Assembly: GCA_021769625.1 (NCBI GenBank)
Contig: JAETSN010000002.1
Span: forward strand, 1 to 64,000
From: [Clostridium] symbiosum
GTDB lineage: Bacteria; Bacillota; Clostridia; Lachnospirales; Lachnospiraceae
Direction of reading: 5' to 3'
Length of the DNA: 64,000 nucleotides
Shown here: positions 1-8,185 of the stretch, piece after piece
Position numbering within the stretch: position 1 is the stretch's first letter
Layout: each line of letters begins with the position of its first letter
The notes under the pieces: generated by a model
What the model was told of the DNA's origin: nothing
What the model saw: the letters and a program-made list of their open reading frames with translations, nothing else
Database searches by the model: none
Made by a program: the position numbers and the translations under genes

Positions 1-4
1 ACTA

Positions 5-33
5 TTGATTTTTATTTTCTGAATTGCTATACT
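5..33 (+). promoter_or_regulatory. sigma-A-like promoter upstream of sugar-sensing cluster
   Basis: TTGATT at 5-10, a 17-base spacer and TATACT at 28-33 make a good vegetative promoter about 190 bases ahead of the first gene. A hairpin with a T-rich tail lies between it and the gene, so the leader could be attenuated. Confidence 0.55.
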
Positions 34-106
34 ATACCTGATGACAGAAAATGACGGGAGAGAGAATATCCTGCCGCAGATCAGATGAATATTTGAGGGA
101 AGATCT

Positions 107-150
107 ATATAAGTCCGCCGGGCTTATATGTTCTTTCCTTTTGTTTTTTT
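107..150 (+). terminator. hairpin with T-rich tail in the leader
   Basis: ATATAAG pairs with CTTATAT, extended by three further pairs including one G-T, around a three-base loop. A T-rich tract ending in TTTTTTT follows. It sits between the promoter at 5-33 and the start at 221, so it is either the terminator of an upstream gene or an attenuator of this cluster. Confidence 0.5.
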
Positions 151-220
151 GCGCAGACCCGCACAGGGAAATCTGCTGCGGGGACAGTATGCGGGCCGTG
201 CGGCGAACGGGGAAAGATAA

Positions 221-1195
221 ATGAGACTTTTATCAAATCGGATGAAAACGGTATTTTACACGATAGCGGCGGTACTGGTTCTTCTGGGTGCGCTGGCCAT
301 TCTTGATAAGAACAATGATTTTTCCCTCACACAGAGGGAAAATGTGCATAAATTCGGGGCGACGTATATGACCATGAACAATCCTTTCTTTGAGGTGATC
401 AACGAGACGATACGGGCTACCGTGGAATCGAACGGGGATATTCTGATCACAAGGGACCCGGCTCTCGATGCGGACAGACAGACGCAGCAGATTTACGACC
501 TGATAGACGAGGGCGTGGAAGCAATATTTATCGCACCTGTTGATTTTGAGAAGATCATTCCCGCTATCGAGTATGGACGGGAGAAGGATATAAAAATTAT
601 ATTTGTGGACACGGAGATCTATGATGAAAGCCTGGCGGACTGCACCGTCGTCTCGGATAACTACCATGCGGGAGTTCTCTGCGCCGAGTATCTATTGGAT
701 AAAAAAGCGGGGGGAAAGATCCTGATCTTTGAGCATCCCACAACCAAATCCTCAAATGACCGCGTGGAGGGTTTTGTGGACACGATAGAGGGGAACAGAA
801 ATTTCGAGATCGTGGACAGGCTGGCTTATGCGGGACAGCTTGAGATCGCCATGCCGCTGATGATCGATGAACTGAAAAAGGGCACGGATTTTGATGTTGT
901 TTTTTCCATCAACGATGTGGGCGCTCTCGGCGTGATGGCGGCGCTGAAGGATTACGGGAGGCTGGACGACATATCTGTCCTCGGGGTGGATGGGGCACCG
1001 GAGGCGAAGTCCATGATAAAAGAAAAGATCATGCTCGCGACGTCGGCCCAGTATCCGTCTTTGATCGGACAGAATGCGGTGGACCAGCTTTACAATATGA
1101 TAGAAGGCAGGCCTGTTGAAAAGAAGATAAAAGTTCCGGTCAATCTGATCAGTGAAGAAAATATAGACGAATTCAGTACAAAGGGATGGCAGTAG
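221..1195 (+). CDS. membrane-anchored sugar-binding protein of a three-component sensor
   Basis: A 324-residue periplasmic-binding protein of the RbsB/LacI fold (Peripla_BP_4-like). Residues 9-27 form a hydrophobic signal or anchor (MKTVFYTIAAVLVLLGALAI), without a clear lipobox cysteine. Fold landmarks include MNNPFFEVINETI near the N-terminus, DEGVEAIFIAPVD, and SINDVGALGVMAALKDYG followed by ISVLGVDGAPEA. The start has a purine-rich GGGGAAAG ribosome site. The stop is three bases before a histidine kinase gene and the regulator follows, so it probably presents bound sugar to the kinase, as XylFII does for LytS in clostridia. The ligand is unknown. Transport by this protein itself is less likely because no permease is present. 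Confidence 0.8.
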   Translation: MRLLSNRMKTVFYTIAAVLVLLGALAILDKNNDFSLTQRENVHKFGATYMTMNNPFFEVINETIRATVESNGDILITRDPALDADRQTQQIYDLIDEGVEAIFIAPVDFEKIIPAIEYGREKDIKIIFVDTEIYDESLADCTVVSDNYHAGVLCAEYLLDKKAGGKILIFEHPTTKSSNDRVEGFVDTIEGNRNFEIVDRLAYAGQLEIAMPLMIDELKKGTDFDVVFSINDVGALGVMAALKDYGRLDDISVLGVDGAPEAKSMIKEKIMLATSAQYPSLIGQNAVDQLYNMIEGRPVEKKIKVPVNLISEENIDEFSTKGWQ

Positions 1196-1198
1196 CAA

Positions 1199-2494
1199 AT
1201 GGACACGTCGGCGTTAAAGAATTCTGTATTAAGTTTTATGAAAAGCTTTAATTTCATAACAGTGCTGTATATTTCCGTTGTTTCTGCGGTGACCATTATA
1301 AAGATCGGAAACTCCGGAGGGGCAGTCATGTTTCTGAAAAAAGTGAACACGCTGCCTCCGGTCCCGGGGAAAATGCTTCTTATTTCTCTGAGCTTTTTCG
1401 TGCTTTTGATGGTGCTGATGTACATGCATGACAATTATGAGATAAAACATCAGTGGTATATCATCGTTATGGAATTTATCTGCACCGTTATCGTGATTGC
1501 CGCGCTGCAGGTAAACTATAACGGCATTATCCTTCTTTTTGTGGCGCATATCATGAAATACTTTGAGGGAAGCAGCAAAAAACTGCTCCCGCTTATACTG
1601 GGCAGCACATTTTTCCTGATTTTTGATTTCAATGCCTGCTCCAATATCATGAAGATCACATCCTTTGAGACTTATACGGAGTATTATATCGGAACAGTGG
1701 CGGCGATCCTGATCCTGATCAAAAATCTTTTTACAACTTTAAACATTATTTTCTTTATCGTATATACGATTTTGCACCTGCGGGAACAGATGGATGAGAA
1801 GGATGAGATAAATTCCCTGAATGAGCGGCTTCAGGCTGCAAACAGAGAACTTGAAAATTATGCCGCCGAGTCGGAGAAACTGGCGCAGACAAGGGAGCGG
1901 AACAGGCTGGCAAGAGAGATACATGACACGCTGGGGCATACGCTGACAGGGATCATCGCAGGGATCGATGCGGCGTCGGCGGTCGCCGATGTTTCACCCG
2001 AAATGTTAAAGAAGTATCTTTCACTCGTCTCGGATGTGGCAAGGCAGGGCATGACGGATGTGAGGCGCTCCGTCAATGAACTTCGTCCCGATGCGCTGGA
2101 ACAGAGGGATCTTTTGTCGGCGCTCCGTAAGATGGTCTCACAGATGAGCGCTGCCTCCAAGGCGACGATCACACTGGACAACAGCGCGGGCAGGCTGTCC
2201 TTCGGCGAGGACGAGGAGGAAGTGATCTACCGGATCATTCAGGAGAGCATCACCAACTCCATCCGGCACGGAAAGGCGGACACGGTGAGGATCAGGATGA
2301 CGCGGGAATACAATATAGTGACGATAACAATAAGGGATAACGGTGTCGGCGCGCCGAATATCGAGCCGGGCTTTGGACTTACACACATGAAAGAGCGGCT
2401 GGATATGCTCGGTGGGAAAATAAACGTTGACGGAAGCGACGGATTTTGCGTGGTGGCGGAAATTCCGATAAGGTGGGGAACGGAAAATGATTAA
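1199..2494 (+). CDS. NarL-family sensor histidine kinase (HisKA_3)
   Basis: A 431-residue kinase. The first 195 residues hold about five or six hydrophobic segments with little extracellular loop, then a coiled coil (about 195-232). The HisKA_3 phosphoacceptor is H242 in LAREIHDTLGHTLTG. The HATPase domain has ESITNSIRHGKA (N box), DNGVG (G1) and GFGLTHMKERL (G2). With almost no extracytoplasmic sensor domain it probably reads the adjacent sugar-binding protein. It follows that gene by three bases and overlaps the response regulator by eight, so the three are one transcription unit. Family assignment is secure; the signal is inferred. Confidence 0.88.
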   Translation: MDTSALKNSVLSFMKSFNFITVLYISVVSAVTIIKIGNSGGAVMFLKKVNTLPPVPGKMLLISLSFFVLLMVLMYMHDNYEIKHQWYIIVMEFICTVIVIAALQVNYNGIILLFVAHIMKYFEGSSKKLLPLILGSTFFLIFDFNACSNIMKITSFETYTEYYIGTVAAILILIKNLFTTLNIIFFIVYTILHLREQMDEKDEINSLNERLQAANRELENYAAESEKLAQTRERNRLAREIHDTLGHTLTGIIAGIDAASAVADVSPEMLKKYLSLVSDVARQGMTDVRRSVNELRPDALEQRDLLSALRKMVSQMSAASKATITLDNSAGRLSFGEDEEEVIYRIIQESITNSIRHGKADTVRIRMTREYNIVTITIRDNGVGAPNIEPGFGLTHMKERLDMLGGKINVDGSDGFCVVAEIPIRWGTEND

Positions 2495-3140
2495 AATACT
2501 AATTGCGGACGATCAGGAACTGATAAGGGACAGCCTGCGCATTGTGCTGGCGGGCAATCCGGATTTTTCGGTAAATACCGCGGCAAACGGTATCGAGGTG
2601 GTCAGGGCTGTCAGGCGGGAGAAACCGGATGTCATTTTGATGGATATCAGGATGCCGGAGATGGACGGTGTGCAGTGTACCCAGATCATCAAAGAAAACT
2701 ATCCGGAGATAAAGATCATCATTCTGACAACCTTTGATGACGATGAATACATTTTCAGCGCTTTAAAGCATGGAGCCAGCGGTTATCTTTTGAAGGGTAT
2801 TTCCGCGGACAGGCTGATCGAGGCGATACATAAAGTCTATCACGGAAATGCCATGATCAATGAGGATATAGCCGGGAAGGTTGTGAAGATGTTTTCGCAG
2901 ATGGCAAGGGAGAATGCGGCAGTCATCACGGTGGATGAGGAATATATTAAGGAAATCACGGAGTCGGAGTGGAAGGTCATAGGGCTTGTGTCAAAAGGGC
3001 TCTCCAACAAGGAGATAGCGGCAGAACTTTTCCTGACAGAAGGCTCTGTGAGAAACTATTTAAGCTCCGTCTTAAAGAAGCTCGATCTGCGTGACAGGAC
3101 GCAACTGGCTATCTGGGCCGTACAGTGGAGGAAAAGTTGA
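2487..3140 (+). CDS. NarL/LuxR-family response regulator
   Basis: A 217-residue regulator. The receiver domain (1-120) has the acidic pair in IADDQELIRD, the phosphoacceptor aspartate in VILMDIRMPEMDG, the switch threonine in ILTTFDDD and lysine in YLLKGIS. The C-terminal LuxR-type helix-turn-helix is GLSNKEIAAELFLTEGSVRN. It overlaps the kinase gene by eight bases and is its evident partner. Likely targets are the downstream solute-binding and transporter genes; the repeated TGTCA half-sites at 4498-4591 are a candidate operator, which is inference only. Confidence 0.9.
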   Translation: MIKILIADDQELIRDSLRIVLAGNPDFSVNTAANGIEVVRAVRREKPDVILMDIRMPEMDGVQCTQIIKENYPEIKIIILTTFDDDEYIFSALKHGASGYLLKGISADRLIEAIHKVYHGNAMINEDIAGKVVKMFSQMARENAAVITVDEEYIKEITESEWKVIGLVSKGLSNKEIAAELFLTEGSVRNYLSSVLKKLDLRDRTQLAIWAVQWRKS

Positions 3141-3145
3141 CTTTG

Positions 3146-4462
3146 ATGAAAAAGAAGATCATGGGCAAAAGATTTGCCGCGGGCGTTATTCTGGCGGCAG
3201 TCCTTATGACAGCGGTCGCCTCGCTGTACTATTTTCAGCATAAAAAGACGATAACGCTGGGCTTTTTTACCGGCAGCGCATGGGATGTCCCGGATGCCTA
3301 CACCTACCAGCTCATCGATGATGCGGTGGAGAAGTTTGAGGCAGCCCATCCCGGCGTGAAGGTGAAGTATGTGAGCGGGATTCAGAAGGACGACTATTCG
3401 GAATACATCGCGTCCGCGCTGATAAAGGGGGACGCGCCGGATGTTTTCTTTGTGCTGCCGGAGGATTTTTCCACGTTTGCGGGCACGGATGCCCTGATGA
3501 AGCTGGACGGGTATATTGACAGGGATGCGGATTATGATAAATCCAGATATTATGACGCCTCCTTTGAATTTGGAAACATTTCCGGCAGCCAGTACGGGAT
3601 TCCGTTCGAGAGTGTGCCGCAGATGATGTTTGTAAATAAGACGCTGCTGAAAAACGAAGGCATAGATGAAATACCGGAAGACTGGTCATGGGAAGATTTT
3701 TATGAGATATGCGGCAGGGTTACGAAAGATACTGACGGCAACGGGATAGAAGATCAGTTTGGCGTCTGCGGTTATACATGGGAGCATGCTTTTACCACAA
3801 ACGGTGTGGATGCCTTTGACGCGAATGGCACGAGCTGCGATCTGCTCAGTGAAAATGCGATCGAGGCTGTGGATTTCATCAAGGAAATGAATGGGCTTAC
3901 CAGAGGAAATATTGTCACGGCAGATGATTTCGACAGGGGGAATGTGGCGTTTATGCCTGCGCTTTTGTCGGATTACAGAACCTATAAGCCCTATCCGTGG
4001 AACATAAAAAAATATACGAATTTTGAGCTGGACTGTATCACGCTGCCGCGGGGAGAAAAGGGCGACAACAGATCGACCATGAGCACGCTCCTTCTGGCGA
4101 TGAATTCCAGAACCGACAAGGAGGAGCTTGCCTGGGAGCTGATAAAAACTTTTTGTTACGATATAGAGATCCAGAGTGAAATATATACCTATAAGGAAGG
4201 CGCGTCCGTGCTGAAAACGGTCACCGATTCCATGACGACTATGCTCAGCATAAACCAGGTGTTGTCCGAGGAGGGGGGAATGGATATCAATCTGATCACA
4301 TCCATCATGGATCACGCCGAGCCGGATTATAATTTCAAGGATATCACATCAGTCAAGGAGATGATCGACGCCGGCATTGATGATATTGTAAAAAACGGGA
4401 CAGATTCGAAGATAGGATTGCAGATGATAGAAAAACGAGTCAGAAGTTTCCTGAACGAATAG
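3146..4462 (+). CDS. extracellular solute-binding protein, family 1-like
   Basis: A 438-residue binding protein with a lysine-rich N-terminus and hydrophobic signal anchor (FAAGVILAAVLMTAVASLYYF), no lipobox cysteine seen. The mature part begins ITLGFFTGSAWDVP and shows family-1 features such as KFEAAHPGVKVKYV and DAPDVFFVLPEDF. The ORF track begins at a GTG (3125) inside the regulator gene; the ATG at 3146 is preferred because GGAGG lies at 3127-3131 and the codon follows the regulator stop. Position directly after a sensor pair suggests it is a second ligand-presenting protein or the binding subunit of a carbohydrate transporter whose permeases are absent here. Confidence 0.78.
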   Translation: MKKKIMGKRFAAGVILAAVLMTAVASLYYFQHKKTITLGFFTGSAWDVPDAYTYQLIDDAVEKFEAAHPGVKVKYVSGIQKDDYSEYIASALIKGDAPDVFFVLPEDFSTFAGTDALMKLDGYIDRDADYDKSRYYDASFEFGNISGSQYGIPFESVPQMMFVNKTLLKNEGIDEIPEDWSWEDFYEICGRVTKDTDGNGIEDQFGVCGYTWEHAFTTNGVDAFDANGTSCDLLSENAIEAVDFIKEMNGLTRGNIVTADDFDRGNVAFMPALLSDYRTYKPYPWNIKKYTNFELDCITLPRGEKGDNRSTMSTLLLAMNSRTDKEELAWELIKTFCYDIEIQSEIYTYKEGASVLKTVTDSMTTMLSINQVLSEEGGMDINLITSIMDHAEPDYNFKDITSVKEMIDAGIDDIVKNGTDSKIGLQMIEKRVRSFLNE

Positions 4463-4482
4463 ATACGAAGAACGGATATTTT

Positions 4483-4560
4483 AAACGGTCTTGCAAAATG
4501 ACACAAATGTCATGGCAGAAATGTCTGGTGACAATTGTCATATGCAGGCCGTTTTTTTAT
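4483..4560 (+). terminator. hairpin terminator after the sensor cluster
   Basis: AAACGGTCTTGCA pairs imperfectly with TGCAGGCCGTTT and is followed by a run of T. Two shorter TGACA/TGTCA dyads form inner stems. It would end transcription of the sensor cluster. Confidence 0.55.
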
Positions 4561-4591
4561 TTGACGAATGTCACTATAAAAGATATGACAT
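4498..4591. promoter_or_regulatory. cluster of TGACA/TGTCA dyads, candidate operator
   Basis: ATGACA-N4-TGTCAT at 4498-4513, the perfect palindrome TGACAATTGTCA at 4529-4540, and ATGTCA (4568) with TGACAT (4586) are packed into 94 bases ahead of the chimeric transporter gene. Repeated half-sites with dyad symmetry suggest a DNA-binding protein, perhaps the nearby response regulator. Confidence 0.4.
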
Positions 4592-4688
4592 CCTTCAATA
4601 GGCAAGCTGCGGCATTTTTTCTAAAATAAAGACAGTTAAGGCCGCGAGAGAAAAACAAATATCACAGGGAAGGGAGGTAAGGAATGAA

Positions 4689-6128
4689 ATGAGTGACGGT
4701 ACTATTTTGCAGATGAAGAACATCACCAAAACGTTTCCGGGAGTCAAGGCGCTCTCCGATGTGACGCTGGAAGTCGCGGAGGCTTCCATACATGCAATAT
4801 GCGGTGAAAACGGAGCGGGAAAATCCACTCTGATGAAAGTTTTGTCAGGCGTTTATCCGTATGGCAGTTATGACGGCGAGATCATTTTTCAGGGCAAAAA
4901 GATGACATTCAAAAACATCAAGGATTCTGAGCGCGCAGGGATCGCTATCATTCATCAGGAGCTCACAATGATTCCTGAACTGTCCGTTACGGAAAATATT
5001 TTCATGGGCAATGAAATTGTGGAAAAGGGGCTCATAAACTGGGAGAAAGAACGGAAAAGAACAAGAGAGCTGCTTGAAAAAGTGGGATTACATATCGATC
5101 CGAATGCCATCATCAAAAATCTGGGCGTCGGGCAGCAGCAGCTTGTCGAGATCGCGAAGGCATTGTCAAAGAATGTCAAATTGCTCATTCTGGACGAGCC
5201 GACATCGTCGTTAAACGAATCGGATTCGGAAAATCTGCTGCGTCTGATGATCGGGCTGAAAAAGCAGGGGATCACCTGCATTATGATCTCCCACAAATTA
5301 AACGAGATAGCGGCAGTTTCCGATTATGTGACGGTGATCAGGGATGGGAAAACCGTGGACGGTTCACAGCTTGGCTCGGTGCTGGAGAAGGCAAAAGATG
5401 CGGGCGTATACGTGATCGGATATGACAGGCTGCTGGAAAACACCACAGGCGTTGATGGCGTCGTGCAGTTCGGCAGTGTGAAAACAGGGGAATTACAGGC
5501 ACAGGCTCTCCTGCAGGGTCTGGAGGAATTGAAGGGTGAGGCTCCTTACAACATCGAACTTTTCGGCGGCGGCCCGGCTGACCCGAATGCGCCGAATTTC
5601 TTCACAGGCGCTATGTCAGTGCTTCAGCCGCTCATCGATGACGGGACGCTGGTCGTTGTATCGGGACAGACGGATTTCACACAGTGCGCGACGGTTGACT
5701 GGGATAACTCCAAAGCGCAGTCACGTATGGACGCCATTCTTGCGGGCAACTATTCGGACATTGAGATCGACGGCGTTCTTTCGCCGAACGACGGTATTGC
5801 CCGTGCGATCATCACATCCTGTGAGAATGCAGGACAGCCGATCCCTGTTGTATCGGGGCTGGATGCGGAAAATGAATCTGTTGAGTGGGTTTGGTCCGGC
5901 AGACAGTATTCCACAGTTGCAAAACCGACCAATGCGCTTGTTGCGGAGACAGTATCTATTATCGACAGCCTGCTTGGCGGCAACGGGATGCCTGAAACCG
6001 ATGTGACGGCGGACAACGGCGTGATCGAGGTTCCGATCTATGAACTGCCCCCTGTCGTTGTGACAAAGGACAATGCAAAGGAAGTATTTGCGGATGATCC
6101 CGACAGGCTGGCTCTGCTGACAGATTAA
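4689..6128 (+). CDS. in-frame chimera: MmsA/GguA-type ABC ATPase N-terminus fused to ChvE-type sugar-binding C-terminus
   Basis: Residues 1-224 are the first ABC domain of a sugar-importer ATPase (MglA/MmsA/GguA): Walker A CGENGAGKSTLMK, signature LGVGQQQLVEIAKAL, Walker B LLILDEPTSSLN, then MISHKLNEIAAVSDYVTVIRDGK. From about residue 226 the sequence becomes the C-terminal two thirds of a ChvE-type multiple-monosaccharide binding protein (VLEKAKDAGVYVIGYDRLL, DGVLSPNDGIARAIITSCE, VVSGLDAENESV). The second ABC domain, the permease and the binding protein's signal peptide are missing, so neither half should work in transport. The join falls near 5355-5372 and keeps frame. Related operons run binding protein, ATPase, permease, so this reversed fusion needs a duplication plus deletion, or is an assembly artefact. 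A strong GGGAGGTAA ribosome site precedes the start. Confidence 0.8.
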   Translation: MSDGTILQMKNITKTFPGVKALSDVTLEVAEASIHAICGENGAGKSTLMKVLSGVYPYGSYDGEIIFQGKKMTFKNIKDSERAGIAIIHQELTMIPELSVTENIFMGNEIVEKGLINWEKERKRTRELLEKVGLHIDPNAIIKNLGVGQQQLVEIAKALSKNVKLLILDEPTSSLNESDSENLLRLMIGLKKQGITCIMISHKLNEIAAVSDYVTVIRDGKTVDGSQLGSVLEKAKDAGVYVIGYDRLLENTTGVDGVVQFGSVKTGELQAQALLQGLEELKGEAPYNIELFGGGPADPNAPNFFTGAMSVLQPLIDDGTLVVVSGQTDFTQCATVDWDNSKAQSRMDAILAGNYSDIEIDGVLSPNDGIARAIITSCENAGQPIPVVSGLDAENESVEWVWSGRQYSTVAKPTNALVAETVSIIDSLLGGNGMPETDVTADNGVIEVPIYELPPVVVTKDNAKEVFADDPDRLALLTD

Positions 6129-6157
6129 TATTTATTTGATATACTGTACACGAAACT

Positions 6158-6187
6158 GTACCGGGCATGGTTTTCCGTGCCCGGTAC
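6158..6187 (+). other. GC-rich hairpin without T tract
   Basis: GTACCGGGCA and TGCCCGGTAC are perfect 10-base inverted arms. No T run follows on either strand, so a classical terminator is not supported. It lies between the chimera and the HAD gene and covers the GTG start of the ORF track, one reason for choosing the later start. Confidence 0.5.
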
Positions 6188-6221
6188 AAAACCATATATA
6201 AAAGAAGGACGAGGTCAAAAA

Positions 6222-7040
6222 GTGAGAGATGACATTTCCTGCAGGCTGATCTGTATAGATATTGACGGGACGCTTTTAAACGATGCGAAAGAAGTGCTGC
6301 CCGAGGTGAAGAAAGCCGTGAAAAGACAGTGTGAGAAGGGCAGAAAGGTCGCGCTTGTCTCCGGACGAATGCCCTGCGCAGTGGAGCAGGTCGAAAAGCA
6401 GCTTGGGACAGACTGTATCAAAATATGCAACGCCGGAACCTTTGTGATCATGGATGGGGTATGTGTGAAGGAAGAGGTCATGTCAACTCGTATCATGAGA
6501 CGGCTGTATACAGATATTGCAAAGAAGCATCGTGTTCCGTTGTGGGTTTTTCAGGGATATAAATGGTACGTGACCCGGATGGACAGTTTTGTGGAAAAGG
6601 AAGCCGATATCATAAAATATAGGCCGGAGGTTGTGGATCTGTATGAGTTGGCGGAAAACTGGGACAAAGCCGGGATAAAGCCCAACAAGTTTCTGATAGC
6701 GGTGGCGGAGAAGAAAACAGGCGAGATACAGAAGGAACTGGAGAGGTGGAAAGACAGGGCGTTTGATGTCGCAAGATCGAGCGGAAATTATCTCGAAATA
6801 TTTCCGGAAAATGTCGATAAAGGAAAAGCCGTTGCATCTTTATGCGCTGTTTTAAATATCAGCACGGAAAATGCAGCGGCAATAGGGGATCATGAGCTGG
6901 ATATCCCCATGATCGAGACGGCGGGTATCGGGATCGCCATGGGAAATGCCATACAGGCGCTGAAAGAAAAAGCCGATTTTGTCACTTTGACGAACAATGA
7001 AGCCGGGGTGGCGTATGCATTGGACAACTATTGCATTTAG
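6222..7040 (+). CDS. Cof-type HAD-superfamily phosphatase
   Basis: A 272-residue cytoplasmic HAD hydrolase of the Cof/YidA type. Motif I is CIDIDGTLLND, motif II lies in VALVSGRMP, and motifs III and IV are in DKGKAVASLCAVL and AAIGDHELDIPMIETAGIGIAMGNA. The large cap between motifs II and III fits type IIB. Such enzymes dephosphorylate sugar phosphates, nucleotides or flavin precursors; the substrate cannot be read from sequence. Start GTG 6222 is preferred over GTG 6177 because AAGGACGAGG precedes it and 6177 lies inside a hairpin. The stop overlaps the stop of the convergent kinase gene. Confidence 0.85.
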   Translation: MRDDISCRLICIDIDGTLLNDAKEVLPEVKKAVKRQCEKGRKVALVSGRMPCAVEQVEKQLGTDCIKICNAGTFVIMDGVCVKEEVMSTRIMRRLYTDIAKKHRVPLWVFQGYKWYVTRMDSFVEKEADIIKYRPEVVDLYELAENWDKAGIKPNKFLIAVAEKKTGEIQKELERWKDRAFDVARSSGNYLEIFPENVDKGKAVASLCAVLNISTENAAAIGDHELDIPMIETAGIGIAMGNAIQALKEKADFVTLTNNEAGVAYALDNYCI

Positions 7041-8182
7041 TATACGGGCAGCCTGATCTGGAACGCTTTCGTATACCCCTCGCCGAATTCCTGATTCAGG
7101 AGAAGCTCTCCGCCGTGCATTTCCACGATCTTGGCGCTGATGCTGAGGCCGAGGCCGCTCCCCTCCTTTGTTCTGCGGGAGGAATCCTCCCGGGAGAAGG
7201 GGTCAAAAATGCGCTCCGCAAAATCGGGATCAATGGGTTTGCCGTCGTCGGCGACCGTGAGGATGTTGTCCTTCAGGCGTACCAGTACCTTTCCCTTCTC
7301 CCGTCCGTAGCGCAGGGCGTTGGTGAGCAGATTGGTGATGGCGCGCCCGATCTGCAGGGAATCCATCTCGCAGGGGATGCCGTCATCCGGAATGTCTATG
7401 GTAAGCGCGATCTGTTTTTCCTCAAAATCCGCATAGTGGGCGGCGATCGTCTCCCGCAGAAGCTCCGCCAGATCCCCCGGCTCTTTGTGCAGGATATAAC
7501 CCTCGCTGTCCAGCTTGACATATTCAAACAGCAGCGTGATCAGCTCGTCGATCCGCAGGGCTTTCCCGTAGATGGCGTTCAGATAATCCATGCGCTTTTC
7601 TTCCTGCGCGACGCCCTCCGACAGGGCTTTGCTGTATCCGCAGATCGTGGTGATGGGAGTCTTGATGTCGTGAGCGATGTCTGACAACAGCAGGTTTCTT
7701 CTCCGTTCATAGTTTAACTGTCTTTCCTTTTCTTCCTCCAGCAGTTCGTTGACTTTACCGGTCACTATCTTGTAATAGCAGAGCGTACCTGCGATATAGG
7801 GTAGAAGGCTGAACGCCAGCAGAAACAAAAGCAGGAGCAGGAACGAGATGGTGAGCAGAGCAGCCCACTGTCCCTGATAAAGAGGCGAGGTGACTTCAAA
7901 CTGCAGTCCGATCCCGAAAAGTTCGGTGAGGAAGCCCTGCAGATAATCGGAGGCGCCCTTCGGCAAAAAGGAAACCAGATAGTAGAGCAATAATTGTATC
8001 ATGAAGATAAAAACATTGCCGTTTCCGGAGATCGTGATCTGCTGCATCTCAAACAGGCTGACCAGGCCGGGAAAGACCACGAGACGGTACAGCAGGCTGA
8101 TCAGCTCTTCGCTGATATAGATACATAACAGAATGATCAGAAAATAATGTATCAGAAACCATTTCAGGGGTTTTTTTTGCAT
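7037..8182 (-). CDS. sensor histidine kinase, OmpR-partner class
   Basis: A 381-residue kinase with hydrophobic segments near residues 8-35, 50-70 and 107-135, then HisKA with LLSDIAHDIKTPITTICGYS and HATPase with NLLTNALRYGREKG, DDGKPIDPDFAERIFDPF and GSGLGLSISAKIVEMHGG. Its extracytoplasmic part is short, typical of kinases sensing the envelope or antimicrobial peptides. The gene starts three bases after the partner regulator stop, with GAGGAAG as ribosome site. Its stop overlaps that of the convergent HAD gene and no terminator separates them. Confidence 0.88.
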   Translation of the reverse strand: MQKKPLKWFLIHYFLIILLCIYISEELISLLYRLVVFPGLVSLFEMQQITISGNGNVFIFMIQLLLYYLVSFLPKGASDYLQGFLTELFGIGLQFEVTSPLYQGQWAALLTISFLLLLLFLLAFSLLPYIAGTLCYYKIVTGKVNELLEEEKERQLNYERRRNLLLSDIAHDIKTPITTICGYSKALSEGVAQEEKRMDYLNAIYGKALRIDELITLLFEYVKLDSEGYILHKEPGDLAELLRETIAAHYADFEEKQIALTIDIPDDGIPCEMDSLQIGRAITNLLTNALRYGREKGKVLVRLKDNILTVADDGKPIDPDFAERIFDPFSREDSSRRTKEGSGLGLSISAKIVEMHGGELLLNQEFGEGYTKAFQIRLPVY

Positions 8183-8185
8183 AAG

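Noticed and set aside
6158-6187. Rho-independent terminator between chimera and HAD gene
   Set aside because: The stem is perfect but neither strand has a T tract; recorded only as a hairpin.
7031-7684. 217-codon plus-strand ORF over the kinase gene
   Set aside because: It is the shadow of the minus-strand kinase, which has all conserved kinase motifs; the plus frame has no recognisable domain.
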